A stretch of 53,334 nucleotides of DNA from the NCBI GenBank assembly GCA_964463485.1, contig CAYXDO010000071.1:1-53334 (forward strand), in the 5' to 3' direction. Of this stretch, positions 1-9,076 are shown one piece after another; positions within the stretch are counted from its first letter, which is position 1, and each line of letters starts with the position of its first letter. The notes below the pieces were generated by a model. The model saw nothing but the letters and a program-made list of their open reading frames with translations. It did no database searches and was not told the origin of the DNA. Position numbers and translations under genes: made by a program. The DNA is from CAYXDO01 sp964463485 (lineage in GTDB: Bacteria > Myxococcota > Kuafuiibacteriia > Kuafuiibacteriales > Kuafuiibacteriaceae).

Positions 1-265
1 CCTCGCTATGAGTCCGAACGGCAACGCGTCGCACACCGATCGATCGCCTCAAGTCATCGTTCTATCTATTCTTTTTTCGACTAGCTTCCCCGCAGCGCAC
101 TCAGATCCAGGCCCGGCTGCACCCTAATCAAATGATGGCAACTCATATCCGACCGGGACCCGCGCCAGGCGAGGGTCGATGATTTGTCGTCGGGCTCATG
201 AGGTGAGCGCGGACACTCAGAGCCTCCTCCTGTTTTCGGGAATGCCAACGTGGTCTTGATCATGC

Positions 266-1183
266 GTGCGACATTTCCAACTTACCTGGCTCGCGCTGCT
301 CGTTTCGTCCCCGGCCTGGGCGGTCCCCGAACTAGACTGCGCGCCCCCGCTGCGGCTGAAGTCGCAGAAGGACTCCGGAGTGCTTCGGCTTTGGTGCGAG
401 GGGCAGGACCTCCTCGGGCGTTGGTTGAAAAACGGCCCGTACGAGGAATGGTATGACGAAGATCACGTGAAAATGCGCGGAAGTTATTACGACGGGAAAC
501 GCGACGGTCCCTGGTTCACGTTCGCGCCTTCGGGGCAGCAGACGGGGAGCGCCGAGTTCAGCTTCGGTACTCTCATCCGCGGAAAGCTAGAGGCCGTCGG
601 CGCGGAGTCGCCCGAACCGGCGACGCTGCCTATCGTTTCCACAGCCTCGACCTCTTCGCCGCCCAAACACGAGGCCGCAGGGGACTCGCATCGTCGAGGG
701 CCCTGGAACGGCGGGACCATTGCGCTTCAAGTCGTGGGTGGCCTCGGAGGGGCGATCATCGGCGCCATCGCCGGGAGCCTCGTGGCCGTGCCTCTCGCCA
801 ACTCATGCGAGACGACCGACTGCAAGGCCGTGGTTGCTTATCTCACCATCGCGACTTTCTATTTCCCGCTGAATAGTTTGGCCGTGTGGTTGGTCGGGAA
901 CTCGGCGATGGGTGTGCCCGGAGACTACGGCGCCACGCTGGTTGGTGCGCTGATAGCCGTGGTCCCTGGTGCGCTCATCAGCCTCGCGAGCCCAGAGGCC
1001 GGCCGAGCCGTCGGACTCTTGCTCGGCGTGACTTCTGCGGGTGCCATCATCGGCTTTCATTTGAGCGCCGAGTCTCCCGATACGAGAGAGCCCGGAACCG
1101 ACTTCAGCTTTAGTGGGCTCGAACCCTCCCGATCGCTCCCGAGGCCGGACGTCGCGGTGAGCTTGCTCAATCTTCCCTTCTGA
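266..1183 (+). CDS. Secreted/membrane protein with MORN-like segment
   Basis: A 305-aa protein with a GTG start; a stop codon in the same frame nine bases upstream rules out a longer start. Residues 1-19 look like a signal peptide ending in AWA. Residues about 52-100 hold two or three degenerate MORN_2-like units, with pairs such as GSYYDGKRDGPW. This type of repeat is common in exported and envelope proteins. After a low-complexity linker, three or four hydrophobic Gly/Ala-rich segments (about 152-178, 190-212, 222-245 and 248-268) suggest membrane insertion of the C-terminal half. The gene stands alone and is convergent with the dioxygenase gene on the other strand. The specific function is not recognised. 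The coding call is supported by length, signal peptide and hydrophobic pattern. Confidence 0.75.
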   Translation: MRHFQLTWLALLVSSPAWAVPELDCAPPLRLKSQKDSGVLRLWCEGQDLLGRWLKNGPYEEWYDEDHVKMRGSYYDGKRDGPWFTFAPSGQQTGSAEFSFGTLIRGKLEAVGAESPEPATLPIVSTASTSSPPKHEAAGDSHRRGPWNGGTIALQVVGGLGGAIIGAIAGSLVAVPLANSCETTDCKAVVAYLTIATFYFPLNSLAVWLVGNSAMGVPGDYGATLVGALIAVVPGALISLASPEAGRAVGLLLGVTSAGAIIGFHLSAESPDTREPGTDFSFSGLEPSRSLPRPDVAVSLLNLPF

Positions 1184-1311
1184 ACCCGGCGTGTTTCGAG
1201 TGACCACTTCGTCTGCGGCGAGGATCGGTGGTGTACGATGCAGAACACGACCCCGTTGCAGCCATTCGGGGCCTCAGCCTCAGCGTCCAGAGCGGAATTC
1301 GGCTCCTGATG

Positions 1312-1983
1312 CTAAATTTCCGCCCACATTCGAAACAGGTTGTTGAACGACTTCCGAGTTCGCTCCACGTAAGGCCCGCCACCTCCGAAGGTCTCGTAGA
1401 ACTGAAGCGCACACCCCAAGTCGTACAGGATCTCTCGTTGAGCCGCGTCGCGCACCACACTCTGAACCCACAGGGCCGCAACCCGCCGAGACCCTCTCGT
1501 CACCTCCAACACCCGATGAAAGGACGTGGCTGGGTACAAGAGGCAGTCGCCTTCGTCCCCTTTCAGTCGCACCTTTGCCGACCCGATGTCGATCTCGAGG
1601 TCCCCTCCGTCATACTCGGACGCCTTCGAAAGAAACACCGTGATCGAGACGTCGGATCGCGTCACGTGACCACGCGTCAGAACAGGTGCGTCGAGGTGAG
1701 TCCCATAACTCATTCCGGGCTCGTAACGGCTGAACAGCGGCTGCGTGAAGGTCTTCGGCTGAGCAGCCAGATGGAACAACGGGTGCGCTCGCAGGCATTG
1801 AACGAGGTACTGACCGGCTTCTCGAGTCAGCTCGGAGTCCGCCGGAAGCTGCAAGTTCCGCTTCACTTGGGCCGCGCTTCCCGAGGCGGTGGAGCTCCCG
1901 TCGACGAAAGGTTCCCGAGCCACGAGCTCACGGAGGCGACCAAGTTGCTCGGCGGAAAGGACCCCCTGAAGGTGAAGGATCAT
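1312..1983 (-). CDS. Fe(II)/2-oxoglutarate dioxygenase, PKHD-type (YbiX/PiuC-like)
   Basis: A 223-aa protein of about the usual length for YbiX/PiuC (about 225 aa). It has the iron-binding His-x-Asp in YGTHLDAPV near residue 95, the distal His in SFHRVLEVTRG, and the downstream Arg that binds the 2-oxoglutarate carboxylate. The N-terminus (VLSAEQLGRLRELV) matches the family's first helix. Family members are cytosolic, iron-dependent hydroxylases often linked to iron uptake, but the natural substrate is unknown. The ATG start is preceded by a G-rich stretch (GGGGTAGGG). No TonB receptor or siderophore gene lies nearby, so an iron-uptake role is not supported by context here. Confidence 0.9.
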   Translation of the reverse strand: MILHLQGVLSAEQLGRLRELVAREPFVDGSSTASGSAAQVKRNLQLPADSELTREAGQYLVQCLRAHPLFHLAAQPKTFTQPLFSRYEPGMSYGTHLDAPVLTRGHVTRSDVSITVFLSKASEYDGGDLEIDIGSAKVRLKGDEGDCLLYPATSFHRVLEVTRGSRRVAALWVQSVVRDAAQREILYDLGCALQFYETFGGGGPYVERTRKSFNNLFRMWAEI

Positions 1984-2099
1984 TTCGGTGCCCTACCCCC
2001 ATTTCTCAAGTGACGCAATTCGCCCGCAGAGCGCGCGAAGGGCGAACGGCTCAACGGCCTCTTGGAGCGAGCGCTTCGCGAGTATGAAGGGCTGAGCGT

Positions 2100-3236
2100 T
2101 CACTCCTCCGGAGCAAGCCGGATCGTTCCGAGGTGGAGCGCGATCTCCAGCGCCTTCGCGGCCTGCTGGAACATCTCCCCCGAAACCCGCCAGAACGGGC
2201 AGCGTCCGGGGCCACCTCCCGAAAAGACGTCGAGCGTGTAGATTCCGCGCTGACGCGCGTACTCGAAGAGTCCGCCTTTGGACGGGCTCCCCATGAGCTC
2301 GGCCAGGTCCGTGATGAGTTTACGCTCGCGCGCGCGTCCCTCGAGCGCCAAATCGAGCGGCGGAAGAGCGACATACTCATGCATGGCGACGCCTTCCGCG
2401 AGCACGAGGTTTCCGCTCGGATAGAATGGGATCTCGTGCTCGACCGGCCCGCGCAGCTCCACATAGACCAAAGCGTTGGCGACTGAGTACCGAAACGCAT
2501 GAATGGCTTGCTTGATGTGAACGAGGTCGGCCTCGTTACATCCGATCTCGATCAGCCGAGGCCTCATCGTCTGGACGAGGTCGTGAGTGAATCGAACCGC
2601 CGCAAGATCGATGGCGAGCCACGCGTGCCGCAACGCGATGGAAGCCAGGCTCGTGGGCATGAAGAAACTGCCATCGACGTGGGCTATCCGAACCTCGGCC
2701 CCGCTCAAAACCGAGGACTCATTCAGGCACTCGTTCACGTACCTCGCGAACTCAGCTCGGGCGGTCGGCATGCCCGGATCCCTCGCGAGCTGATTCAACT
2801 CGGATTTGATGGCCTTCATGCCAGCACCAAAGTTGCCACCCAACAGCGCCGCGTTGGGTGCGACATTTATGAGCTCCCGCAAGGGCTGACTCGGGATGAG
2901 CTTCGGGTCGAAGGGGCCGTCGACCGCAATCAGAGCCTCCCGGCGCGCGGTAAAATGGAGCGACCGCAGCACGGTCTCGGAGGGGGTGCGGAAGCGAAGT
3001 GAGGACCCTGGGCCTTCCCAACTCACTGTAACGGAGGCCGCGATGACGTCCTTCGCTACACGCGCCTGCTCCATCGGCCCCACCTCGGGCTCCACCGGCG
3101 GAGGCCCCGGATCGAGGGCACCGGTGTAGACGGTTCCATCGAATGAAATCATCGCGCAGACCCGACCGGGCCCAGTCGGAAAGCTGGACTCGAGCACCGC
3201 CTTCGCGAGCTCCACGAGGCTCCGATCGAGGATCAC
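2100..3236 (-). CDS. Hypothetical protein, 378 aa
   Basis: I do not recognise a family. The protein is soluble-looking, with no signal peptide or membrane segment. It starts with a GTG codon. The N-terminal quarter contains AMISFDGTVYTGALDPGPPP, and the middle is helix-rich with several Asp/His/Glu residues but no known catalytic motif. The 5' end of this gene is duplicated about 1.8 kb away (4856-5095) as a frameshifted fragment, so the region has undergone duplication. The surrounding DNA is decaying, but this copy has no internal stops and has coherent codon use, so it is probably a real gene. Confidence 0.65.
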   Translation of the reverse strand: MILDRSLVELAKAVLESSFPTGPGRVCAMISFDGTVYTGALDPGPPPVEPEVGPMEQARVAKDVIAASVTVSWEGPGSSLRFRTPSETVLRSLHFTARREALIAVDGPFDPKLIPSQPLRELINVAPNAALLGGNFGAGMKAIKSELNQLARDPGMPTARAEFARYVNECLNESSVLSGAEVRIAHVDGSFFMPTSLASIALRHAWLAIDLAAVRFTHDLVQTMRPRLIEIGCNEADLVHIKQAIHAFRYSVANALVYVELRGPVEHEIPFYPSGNLVLAEGVAMHEYVALPPLDLALEGRARERKLITDLAELMGSPSKGGLFEYARQRGIYTLDVFSGGGPGRCPFWRVSGEMFQQAAKALEIALHLGTIRLAPEE

Positions 3237-3393
3237 GTCCCAGCATACTGCGTCGGAAGGCGGAGGTCACTGGCAGCGTTCAGCCGCTCAGCCATGAGCC
3301 GTCGGCTCTCAGCAAAAACAAAGGCGTCTCCTGCGCCGCACACGCTCGGGTCTCTATCGCCAAGCTATCTCACGATCCCCACGTCTTCGGCGC

Positions 3394-3712
3394 CTCCTGC
3401 GCCTCGACCTCTCGAGCACAAAGGAGGGCAACACGACGATCGTCGACGCCTTCATGAACATCGCCAACAGCTTCAGCGAGATGGGCAAGCTCGACCTCGC
3501 GCTCAAGGCATTCAAACAGGCGATGGATCGCGACACGTGGCGACGCGGTCTGCCAGTATGCGCTCACTCGGGCTGGGTCGGCCGGCCGACTCGACGGTCG
3601 TGCCAAGAAGGCGCTGAGGGCCTGTCTCGCTCACCGGGACGCGCCCATCGAAGACGAGACGGAGCGCCTGCCACAATTCGAAGCCGACGAGACCATGAGA
3701 AGGTGGCGATGA
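3394..3712 (+). pseudogene. TPR-protein remnant with a frameshift
   Basis: From 3394 a reading frame gives LLRLDLSSTKEGNTTIVDAF followed by a helical repeat typical of TPR (about 3454-3534, containing EMGKLDLALKAFKQAM). Coding character then moves to another frame near 3540 and continues from DAVCQYALTRAG to a stop at 3710-3712. The second half contains a Gly-Arg-Leu-Asp/Lys-Lys-Ala-Leu helix like the end of a TPR array. The simplest reading is the 3' remnant of a TPR-containing protein, for example the tail of a myxobacterial kinase or scaffold, broken by a frameshift and missing its 5' end. No start codon with a convincing ribosome site is present. Confidence 0.5.
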
Positions 3713-3880
3713 TCCTGGACCCGAGTTCGAACCGACCCCGAGTTCGACAGGACGTCCGCGCTGAGTACGCGCACGCAGGATTCTGCGCTCCGCCGGCTGG
3801 ACCTGAGGCTCGAGCGTGACTCGATCTGGAGACTTTGCCCAGACGTCGACACGAGTCGCTGGCTGGGCTATCATCGTTCG

Positions 3881-4642
3881 GTGAGTCTCCACGCACGCTG
3901 GACGACCGGGCCCGGGCCCTTCTGGGTCCACCAACTTCGCCCTGGCGACCCGTACGAGTTGTCTGATGGACACCCGATCTACTGCCCCCCGGCGGGAAGG
4001 GTTCGAAGGTCTCTGAGAAGGCTGGCCGCGATGGTAATTTCCACGGATCCCGACGTGGAGTCCGCGGGAATCGACGCGGGCTTCGAACTCTCCAGGAAGA
4101 CCCTTCGCGCGCCAGACGTCGCCGTTGATGTGCCTGATCAGCCTGGATGGGTGAAAGGACCACCGCGGCTCGCGGTCGAGTATGTCGCGCTCGACTCAGA
4201 TTCGTACGAAGTGGAGAAGAAGATCCAGGACCTTCTGATTGCGGGCACGAAATGGGTCTGGGTCGTACGCTTCGAAGGCGCCCAGCACGCCGAGGTTCAC
4301 GAGAAGGGCAAGCAACCGCACCGGCGGAACCTCGGCGATTCGCTCGAAGCCCCCGGCGTGCTGCGTAACTCGGTGCCCGTGGAGGCTTTGTTCGATCGGC
4401 AGGCAGCCAGACAGGCAATGCTAGAGAACCTGTTGCAGCGGGAAGGAATAAAGCGCGGCATTCAACACGCCATTCTGGTCGTGCTGGAATCGCGAGGGGT
4501 CCCGGTTTCGGACGAGACTCGGGCCCGGATTGCTGCAGAGAGCCACCCAGGTGTGCTGGAGAAGTGGATTTCGCGCGCGGCCGTCGCGACCTCGGAGCGC
4601 GACGTCTTCCTCGAGCCTGAGCTCGAGAACCGGAGCTTCTAA
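3881..4642 (+). CDS. Uma2 family (DUF820) restriction-endonuclease-fold protein
   Basis: A 253-aa protein with a GTG start. The PD-(D/E)xK nuclease core of Uma2 proteins is visible: PDVAVDVPD around residue 70, then PRLAVEYVALDSDSYEVEKK with the acidic Glu and the Lys, then DLLIAGTKWVWVV, which matches the family's strand 'LY..AGV.EYWLV'. A C-terminal helical extension (about 180-253) includes GVLEKWISRAAVA, a pattern also seen in PD-(D/E)xK proteins carrying a DUF4351-like tail. Uma2 proteins are abundant in cyanobacteria and myxobacteria and their function is poorly known. The frame is open upstream of the GTG, so an earlier start is possible. This is a divergent relative of the two Uma2 copies at 29.7 and 32.2 kb. 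Confidence 0.8.
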   Translation: MSLHARWTTGPGPFWVHQLRPGDPYELSDGHPIYCPPAGRVRRSLRRLAAMVISTDPDVESAGIDAGFELSRKTLRAPDVAVDVPDQPGWVKGPPRLAVEYVALDSDSYEVEKKIQDLLIAGTKWVWVVRFEGAQHAEVHEKGKQPHRRNLGDSLEAPGVLRNSVPVEALFDRQAARQAMLENLLQREGIKRGIQHAILVVLESRGVPVSDETRARIAAESHPGVLEKWISRAAVATSERDVFLEPELENRSF

Positions 4643-4855
4643 AGCTCCACCAAGCACAGCGTGTGTGGGAGTCCCAGTCTTCATCGGCAGGATCATGTGC
4701 ATTTTACGCAACAAATCCGGGAAGCCAATGATTTGACCGCGCGAGGTCAAAGCGGCGAGGCGATCCGGCCCAGCAGCCAGGCCCTCGTCGAATCCGCAGC
4801 AATTGAGGATCGTACGGTGCTTTTGCAGCGCGGACGGTGCAGCGCACCGGGGCTT
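4643..4855. other. Intergenic DNA with a small perfect inverted repeat
   Basis: No convincing gene. A perfect 7-bp inverted repeat with a 6-nt loop (TTTGACC...GGTCAAA) lies at 4732-4751, about 90 bp after the Uma2 stop. It has no T-tract, so it is not a typical Rho-independent terminator; it could be an operator-like palindrome or chance. Confidence 0.3.
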
Positions 4856-5095
4856 GATGCCTGGTCACGCTGCGCGCGCTTGCTCCATCGGCCCCACCTC
4901 GGGCTCTACCGGCGGAGGCCCCGGATCGAGGGCGCCGGTGTAGACGGTCCCATCGAACGAAATCATCGCGCAGACCGACCGGGCCCAGTCGGAAAGCTGG
5001 ACTCGAGCACCGCCTTCGCGAGCTCCACGAGGCTCCGATCGAGGATCACATCCTAGCATACTGCGTCGGAAGGTGGAGGTCGAGGTCACGGGCGC
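4856..5095 (-). pseudogene. Truncated, frameshifted duplicate of the 378-aa gene's 5' end
   Basis: About 200 bp here match the 5' end and upstream DNA of the gene at 2100-3236 almost base for base (compare 3060-3267 with about 4873-5085). Relative to the intact gene the copy lacks one C (CAGACCGACC versus CAGACCCGACC), which shifts the frame within the first 30 codons. Homology stops after the codons for GPMEQAR. A 6-bp duplication (GAGGTC) is also present near the outer end. The fragment cannot encode the parent protein. High identity implies a recent duplication. Confidence 0.8.
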
Positions 5096-5136
5096 TAGCA
5101 GCGCTAGGAGGTCCCTGAAAGCTCCGAAACTCATGA

Positions 5137-5183
5137 CGTGCCCGTGCCCGTCCGTGCCCTGCCCGTGCCCGTGCCCGTGCCCG
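5137..5183 (+). repeat. GTGCCC hexanucleotide repeat, copy 1
   Basis: Tandem CGTGCCCGTGCCC units interrupted by a GTCCGTGCC variant. Two related tracts, which share the same interrupting variant, occur at 45709-45750 (reverse orientation) and 45901-45930. All three lie in intergenic DNA. Read as codons it would give Cys-Pro or Val-Pro repeats, but no gene context supports translation. Confidence 0.85.
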
Positions 5184-5409
5184 ATTCACGATGCCGATCA
5201 CGTAGGGCGTCGCGGCGGCCGAAATCGCCTCTTTCCGACCCGTCAGCTCATGGCGCGACCGTCGGGCCGCAACCCAAGGGTGATAACTCATGGCCGCTGT
5301 AGGATTTAGGTGTGAGATCCCAGAAAAAATCCGGGCGAGGAGTAAGAGATCAGTAAGATCAAGGCGTGTCCTGCGCCGCCGGTACGGCGAAAGGGAGCTC
5401 GAGAGCCAC
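5184..5409. other. Intergenic DNA, no gene seen
   Basis: Between the GTGCCC repeat and the stop of the membrane-protein gene there is no frame with coding character, no clear terminator hairpin with a T-tract and no peptide resembling a TOMM precursor. Confidence 0.4.
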
Positions 5410-6759
5410 TCATTTTCCCAGGATTCGCCAGAGCATGGGAGCATTGGCACCCAGAGTCAGCCACACGACCGAGCCGAGCATGACGAGCCAGTGTAGCCAT
5501 ACCTCGCGAAGATCGGAGATCGGACCACGCCGAACTCGCGCGAAGGATCGATAGAGCTCGACGAGCGCCGCGGCGGAGAGGAGGACGAGGTAAAGCCACG
5601 ATTTCTCTCTTAGCAACATGAGCAGGGATGCCGGGACCACCAACACCAACAGGACGAAGGTCGTGCAGATCGCAAGAGTGCCGCGCTCGGCAAACGAGGC
5701 CATCGAATAAAGGAGTGAGAGGAGGCCAAGGCATCCTACGCCGAGCGCACCGAAAGCGAGAAGACTCCCTGGTGCGGCCGACGGCCCCCATAGCCAGACG
5801 GGAAGGACTGCCGCGGTGGGTACCAACAACACGAGGAGGGCGCTCGCGAGGAGGGTGCCCGGCCGAGCGGGAAGGCGACGCGAGAAGGCGTCGAGGCCGA
5901 TCAGCGCCCCGATTCCAAAGGTGCCAATCCACAGGACCAGGACGGTGCGAAAGCTTTCCCAAATTAGCTCGCCGTCATACTCATCAGACCAGAGGCCGAG
6001 AACCGCAAGCATCACGAGGAAGGGGAAGTACATCGTGGGGAGGAGGAGTCCGCGCGATAGGAAGAGTTGGGTCCAGGCACGAGTCCCACTTCGCGAAGCA
6101 ACCACGAGGACCGAACCGAGGCCGCCAAACCAGTGGATGACATCCGCGAGCTTGCCGAACAGCCCTACCCATGTCCGGGAGATCGACCGCCGATACCTGA
6201 CGAAGATGACTCCGAGAGCGAAGTCGATCGCCAGAATGGAAAGAACGTGAGCCTCGGCAAATCGGTCTCCGGAGAGGAGAGCGATCAGGCCGACGACGAA
6301 CGCGAGGTAGCCCAGCGGGGGCGCGAGCGCGAGCACGAGCCCGAGTGCCAACCCAGTCAGACCGAGGACGAGAATACTCTCCTTGCTCTCGACTGCCACC
6401 ATGAGGGCGGCGAAGGGTAGGGTGAGGGCGACGCTCGAGAGTACACCGGCGATCAGGCGCTCGGCGTCGCGCATGGGAATTCTGGCGCCGAAGCCCTCCG
6501 CGTTCCAACCCCCAACCCAGCGGCCGATGAACACTGCCGCGCCAACGGTGAAGGAACAAACGAACGCGAATGCCGCGATGTCGGGCTCACGGGCCGCGAG
6601 GTAAGTAGACACGGTGACGGCGAAGGCGACGAATGTCCTCCACCAGAACCGCTCGACGTCGCAGCGAACCAACGCGAAGACTCTCCGGGCGCTCGCCCTC
6701 ACGAATTTCGCCGGAAGGCCTGCCGTGGATGGTTCACGCATCGGCGTCGGTCCGCTCAC
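5410..6759 (-). CDS. Polytopic integral membrane protein, 449 aa
   Basis: About 12-14 hydrophobic segments cover nearly the whole protein after a short basic N-terminus (residues 1-40), so it is an inner-membrane protein. Examples are near 102-123, 128-165 (two passes joined by a Pro-Pro), and pairs in the last 200 residues. I see no ATP-binding motif, signature of a known transporter superfamily or glycosyltransferase loop. The start used is GTG at 6759; an in-frame ATG at 6741 removes six residues and is equally possible. It is the third gene in a minus-strand run after SagB and YcaO, about 110 bp downstream of YcaO. A link to export or immunity for the modified peptide is inference from position only. 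Confidence 0.75.
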   Translation of the reverse strand: MSGPTPMREPSTAGLPAKFVRASARRVFALVRCDVERFWWRTFVAFAVTVSTYLAAREPDIAAFAFVCSFTVGAAVFIGRWVGGWNAEGFGARIPMRDAERLIAGVLSSVALTLPFAALMVAVESKESILVLGLTGLALGLVLALAPPLGYLAFVVGLIALLSGDRFAEAHVLSILAIDFALGVIFVRYRRSISRTWVGLFGKLADVIHWFGGLGSVLVVASRSGTRAWTQLFLSRGLLLPTMYFPFLVMLAVLGLWSDEYDGELIWESFRTVLVLWIGTFGIGALIGLDAFSRRLPARPGTLLASALLVLLVPTAAVLPVWLWGPSAAPGSLLAFGALGVGCLGLLSLLYSMASFAERGTLAICTTFVLLVLVVPASLLMLLREKSWLYLVLLSAAALVELYRSFARVRRGPISDLREVWLHWLVMLGSVVWLTLGANAPMLWRILGK

Positions 6760-6868
6760 GCGCCCATCGTATCACGGTGCGGGCGCTGGGTTGAACGCAG
6801 AGCTCCGCTCTTCCGTTTCGCGCTCGATCCTGAGTCCCACTCGGAGCGAGCCGCAAACTTCGAGCAAC

Positions 6869-9076
6869 TCACGGGAAGCAGTGAGGGTCGAAGTTGAGCT
6901 GGCTCTCGGTCAACGGCGCCGCACGAACACCCATGCGGACCGGAGCCTCGAACACTCGGTGGCCTCCGAGGCGCGTAGCATGGGGCCCGAACGCAAGCGG
7001 CTGTAGGCCCGGCACGATGGCGCGGACTACATAGAGGCTGCGGCCGGCGAGCTCCGGCGCGGTCAGCTCCACTCCGTAAACGGAGTGCCCCCGATCTTGA
7101 ACGTGATCGACCAGCTCGAACAGAGACTCCGGCGCTTCCGAAGGTTCAGGGGGTGGGCGAGCCTCCGAGGAGCTGAACAAGAACCGCGCGCGGTCCAGAT
7201 TGTCGAGCGACGCATAGAAATCGATGTGCTGCTTGGCCCGTTTGACCTCCTCCGGCTTCAAGAGCTCCGGAGGTATCCAGCTGGCCGGCTGACACACGAC
7301 CGCTGAGTACAACTCCTTGAGCGCCTTTCGCAGCCCCAGCGCCGCGCTCATGGACGCTCCCGCACCGAGGAGCAGCGGGTGACCGTGTCCGTCTTCTCGA
7401 ATCCCCATCGCCAGGTAGGCGGGCACGCCGAGGTCGGTGGTCAGCTCGCCCACGCGAAGGTCCCAACCCTTGGACCTCACGTAGCCCGCGAGCATGAGCA
7501 CGTAACGGTCTTCGCTGGAATCCACTTCCACGAGCGGAGGGGAGAGTCGGTTCAGCCAATGAATGAAGAACGAGTCACGCTCGATCAACTCGGCGAGCGC
7601 GCCCACGAGCGCCGCGGACCTCGCGCTGTGCGCGGCCACTCCGCTCGAGGTCTCCGTCAACAGGGGATCGTCCTCGCCATAGTAGACCGCCGCGGCAGGA
7701 ACGAGCTTGTTCCGACCGGACCTGAACGAAAACCCAGATATCCATCGCATGGGTTGGTTCGGGTCGAAGCGGACGTACGGAAATCCGGGGCGATCGTACT
7801 GAGCGTCCGAAAAGAGCGGGAGCTCCGTAGGCAGAATCGCGGTCGAGCCCAACTGAGAGTACGGCGCCACGATGTCGACGATCGGAGGAGTAAGTCCCAC
7901 GTACCGTTCGATCGCCTCGACCAGCGCGATCGTGCTCGCCTTCTCGGGATCGGGGTCCGAACCGTGGGTGAAATTCGTCTGTCGGCCCAGCACCTCGGCG
8001 GGCCTTGGAAACGAAAATCGAGTGAGTACGAGGTGTGGCAGACCGGCCCGAGCGGGAAGCCTCTCGGTCGGCGTGGGCTCCACCGACACGACTCCTAGTC
8101 TTTCGTCGGCCAGACCTTCGAGCTTCGCGCGCAGCTCGGAGATCGAGAGCGGGTGGTCGCGCCAGGAGTCGATGTCGACCACGGATTTAGGCCGCGAGCG
8201 CCCGCAGACCGGACAGAGGCCGTGGGCGACGATCGGATGCCAGGATAGATCCCCCGAGCTCATGTCGACGATAGCGACGTTGCGGCGGCGCGAGTGGGCC
8301 GAATTCACACCCACGACTGACTCCGTCTCTCCTCCAGACAGCCCGTCGATTCGAGGAATGGACGCGCAGATACTCCCGACCAGCCATGGCAACCACGCCC
8401 TCGTCAGCGCCTCGTCTTCCCTCCACGCGCCGCGCCGGAGTCGCTCGAAGAAAGCCGACTCGAGCTCGACCATGGTCCGGATCGCGAGCCAGCGCAGCTC
8501 GAAACACGAAAAGCAGACTGAGCGATCGCACCGAGGTCCTATGACCAACTCTCCCGCCATCGGGAAGACCGGGAGCCAAGGTACGTCGAGCTCGAAGGCA
8601 ACTCGGTTCAACTCCTCGAACGCACTCAGGTCCGGTCCGAAGCGACAAACGACCAGCGTCTCCGCAGGTTCGGTCTCGACTCTGCGCGTCACCCTTGCGG
8701 AGGCGCCGGCCTCGGCGAGCGCCGTCGCGAGCTCGGTCGCAAAGCTCTCGTCGCCGGTCACCGCGAAGTGGGCACCAACGAGTCGGGGGCCGTCTCGAGG
8801 CACGGCGGGCGACGTAGCCGCGTCGCCTCGCTCGAGCAGCCCCTTGGCGCCAAAGTCGGAGAGTGTTTGCAGGATGGCGAAGCCAGACCTCGAAGAGAGT
8901 GCGATCTGAGTGACGGAGCGACCGTCCAGCAATTCGAGGAGCTCGAGGGCGAGCTCTTTGGGTGGACCTTCCACCACATGAAGCTCGATCCCCCTCCGAA
9001 GAATCAGCTTGTCCCTCGACTCGTACCACCGAACGAAACGCCCTAGCCGCGGACGATCGGGAACGCCTGCGCTCAC
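6869..9076 (-). CDS. TOMM leader-peptide-binding/YcaO cyclodehydratase fusion
   Basis: A 735-aa fusion of an E1-like/ocin-ThiF-type partner domain (about 1-330) and a YcaO domain (about 360-735). In thiazole/oxazole-modified microcin (TOMM) pathways this type of enzyme binds the precursor leader and uses ATP to cyclise Cys/Ser/Thr in the core to azolines. The N-terminal half has two Cys-x-x-Cys pairs (SVCFSCFELRW and GLCPVCGRS) expected to hold zinc. The YcaO half shows the ATP/Mg motifs DPDPEKASTIALVEAIERY and ALAELIERDSFF. The C-terminus is DPHCFP, a partial version of the Pro-rich tail of active TOMM YcaOs. GTG at 9074-9076 overlaps the SagB stop as GTGA, so I chose this start over one 36 bases upstream; the two genes are probably translationally coupled. 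Confidence 0.9.
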   Translation of the reverse strand: MSAGVPDRPRLGRFVRWYESRDKLILRRGIELHVVEGPPKELALELLELLDGRSVTQIALSSRSGFAILQTLSDFGAKGLLERGDAATSPAVPRDGPRLVGAHFAVTGDESFATELATALAEAGASARVTRRVETEPAETLVVCRFGPDLSAFEELNRVAFELDVPWLPVFPMAGELVIGPRCDRSVCFSCFELRWLAIRTMVELESAFFERLRRGAWREDEALTRAWLPWLVGSICASIPRIDGLSGGETESVVGVNSAHSRRRNVAIVDMSSGDLSWHPIVAHGLCPVCGRSRPKSVVDIDSWRDHPLSISELRAKLEGLADERLGVVSVEPTPTERLPARAGLPHLVLTRFSFPRPAEVLGRQTNFTHGSDPDPEKASTIALVEAIERYVGLTPPIVDIVAPYSQLGSTAILPTELPLFSDAQYDRPGFPYVRFDPNQPMRWISGFSFRSGRNKLVPAAAVYYGEDDPLLTETSSGVAAHSARSAALVGALAELIERDSFFIHWLNRLSPPLVEVDSSEDRYVLMLAGYVRSKGWDLRVGELTTDLGVPAYLAMGIREDGHGHPLLLGAGASMSAALGLRKALKELYSAVVCQPASWIPPELLKPEEVKRAKQHIDFYASLDNLDRARFLFSSSEARPPPEPSEAPESLFELVDHVQDRGHSVYGVELTAPELAGRSLYVVRAIVPGLQPLAFGPHATRLGGHRVFEAPVRMGVRAAPLTESQLNFDPHCFP

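Noticed and set aside
81..263. 60-residue minus-strand frame at the left edge
   Set aside because: No motif, no ribosome site and no neighbour support.
5073..5309. Plus-strand frame with a Cys-Pro-rich stretch that might be a TOMM precursor
   Set aside because: The Cys-Pro run is simply the GTGCCC repeat read as codons; the same repeat occurs elsewhere between unrelated genes, the strand is opposite to the enzymes, and there is no ribosome site or leader.
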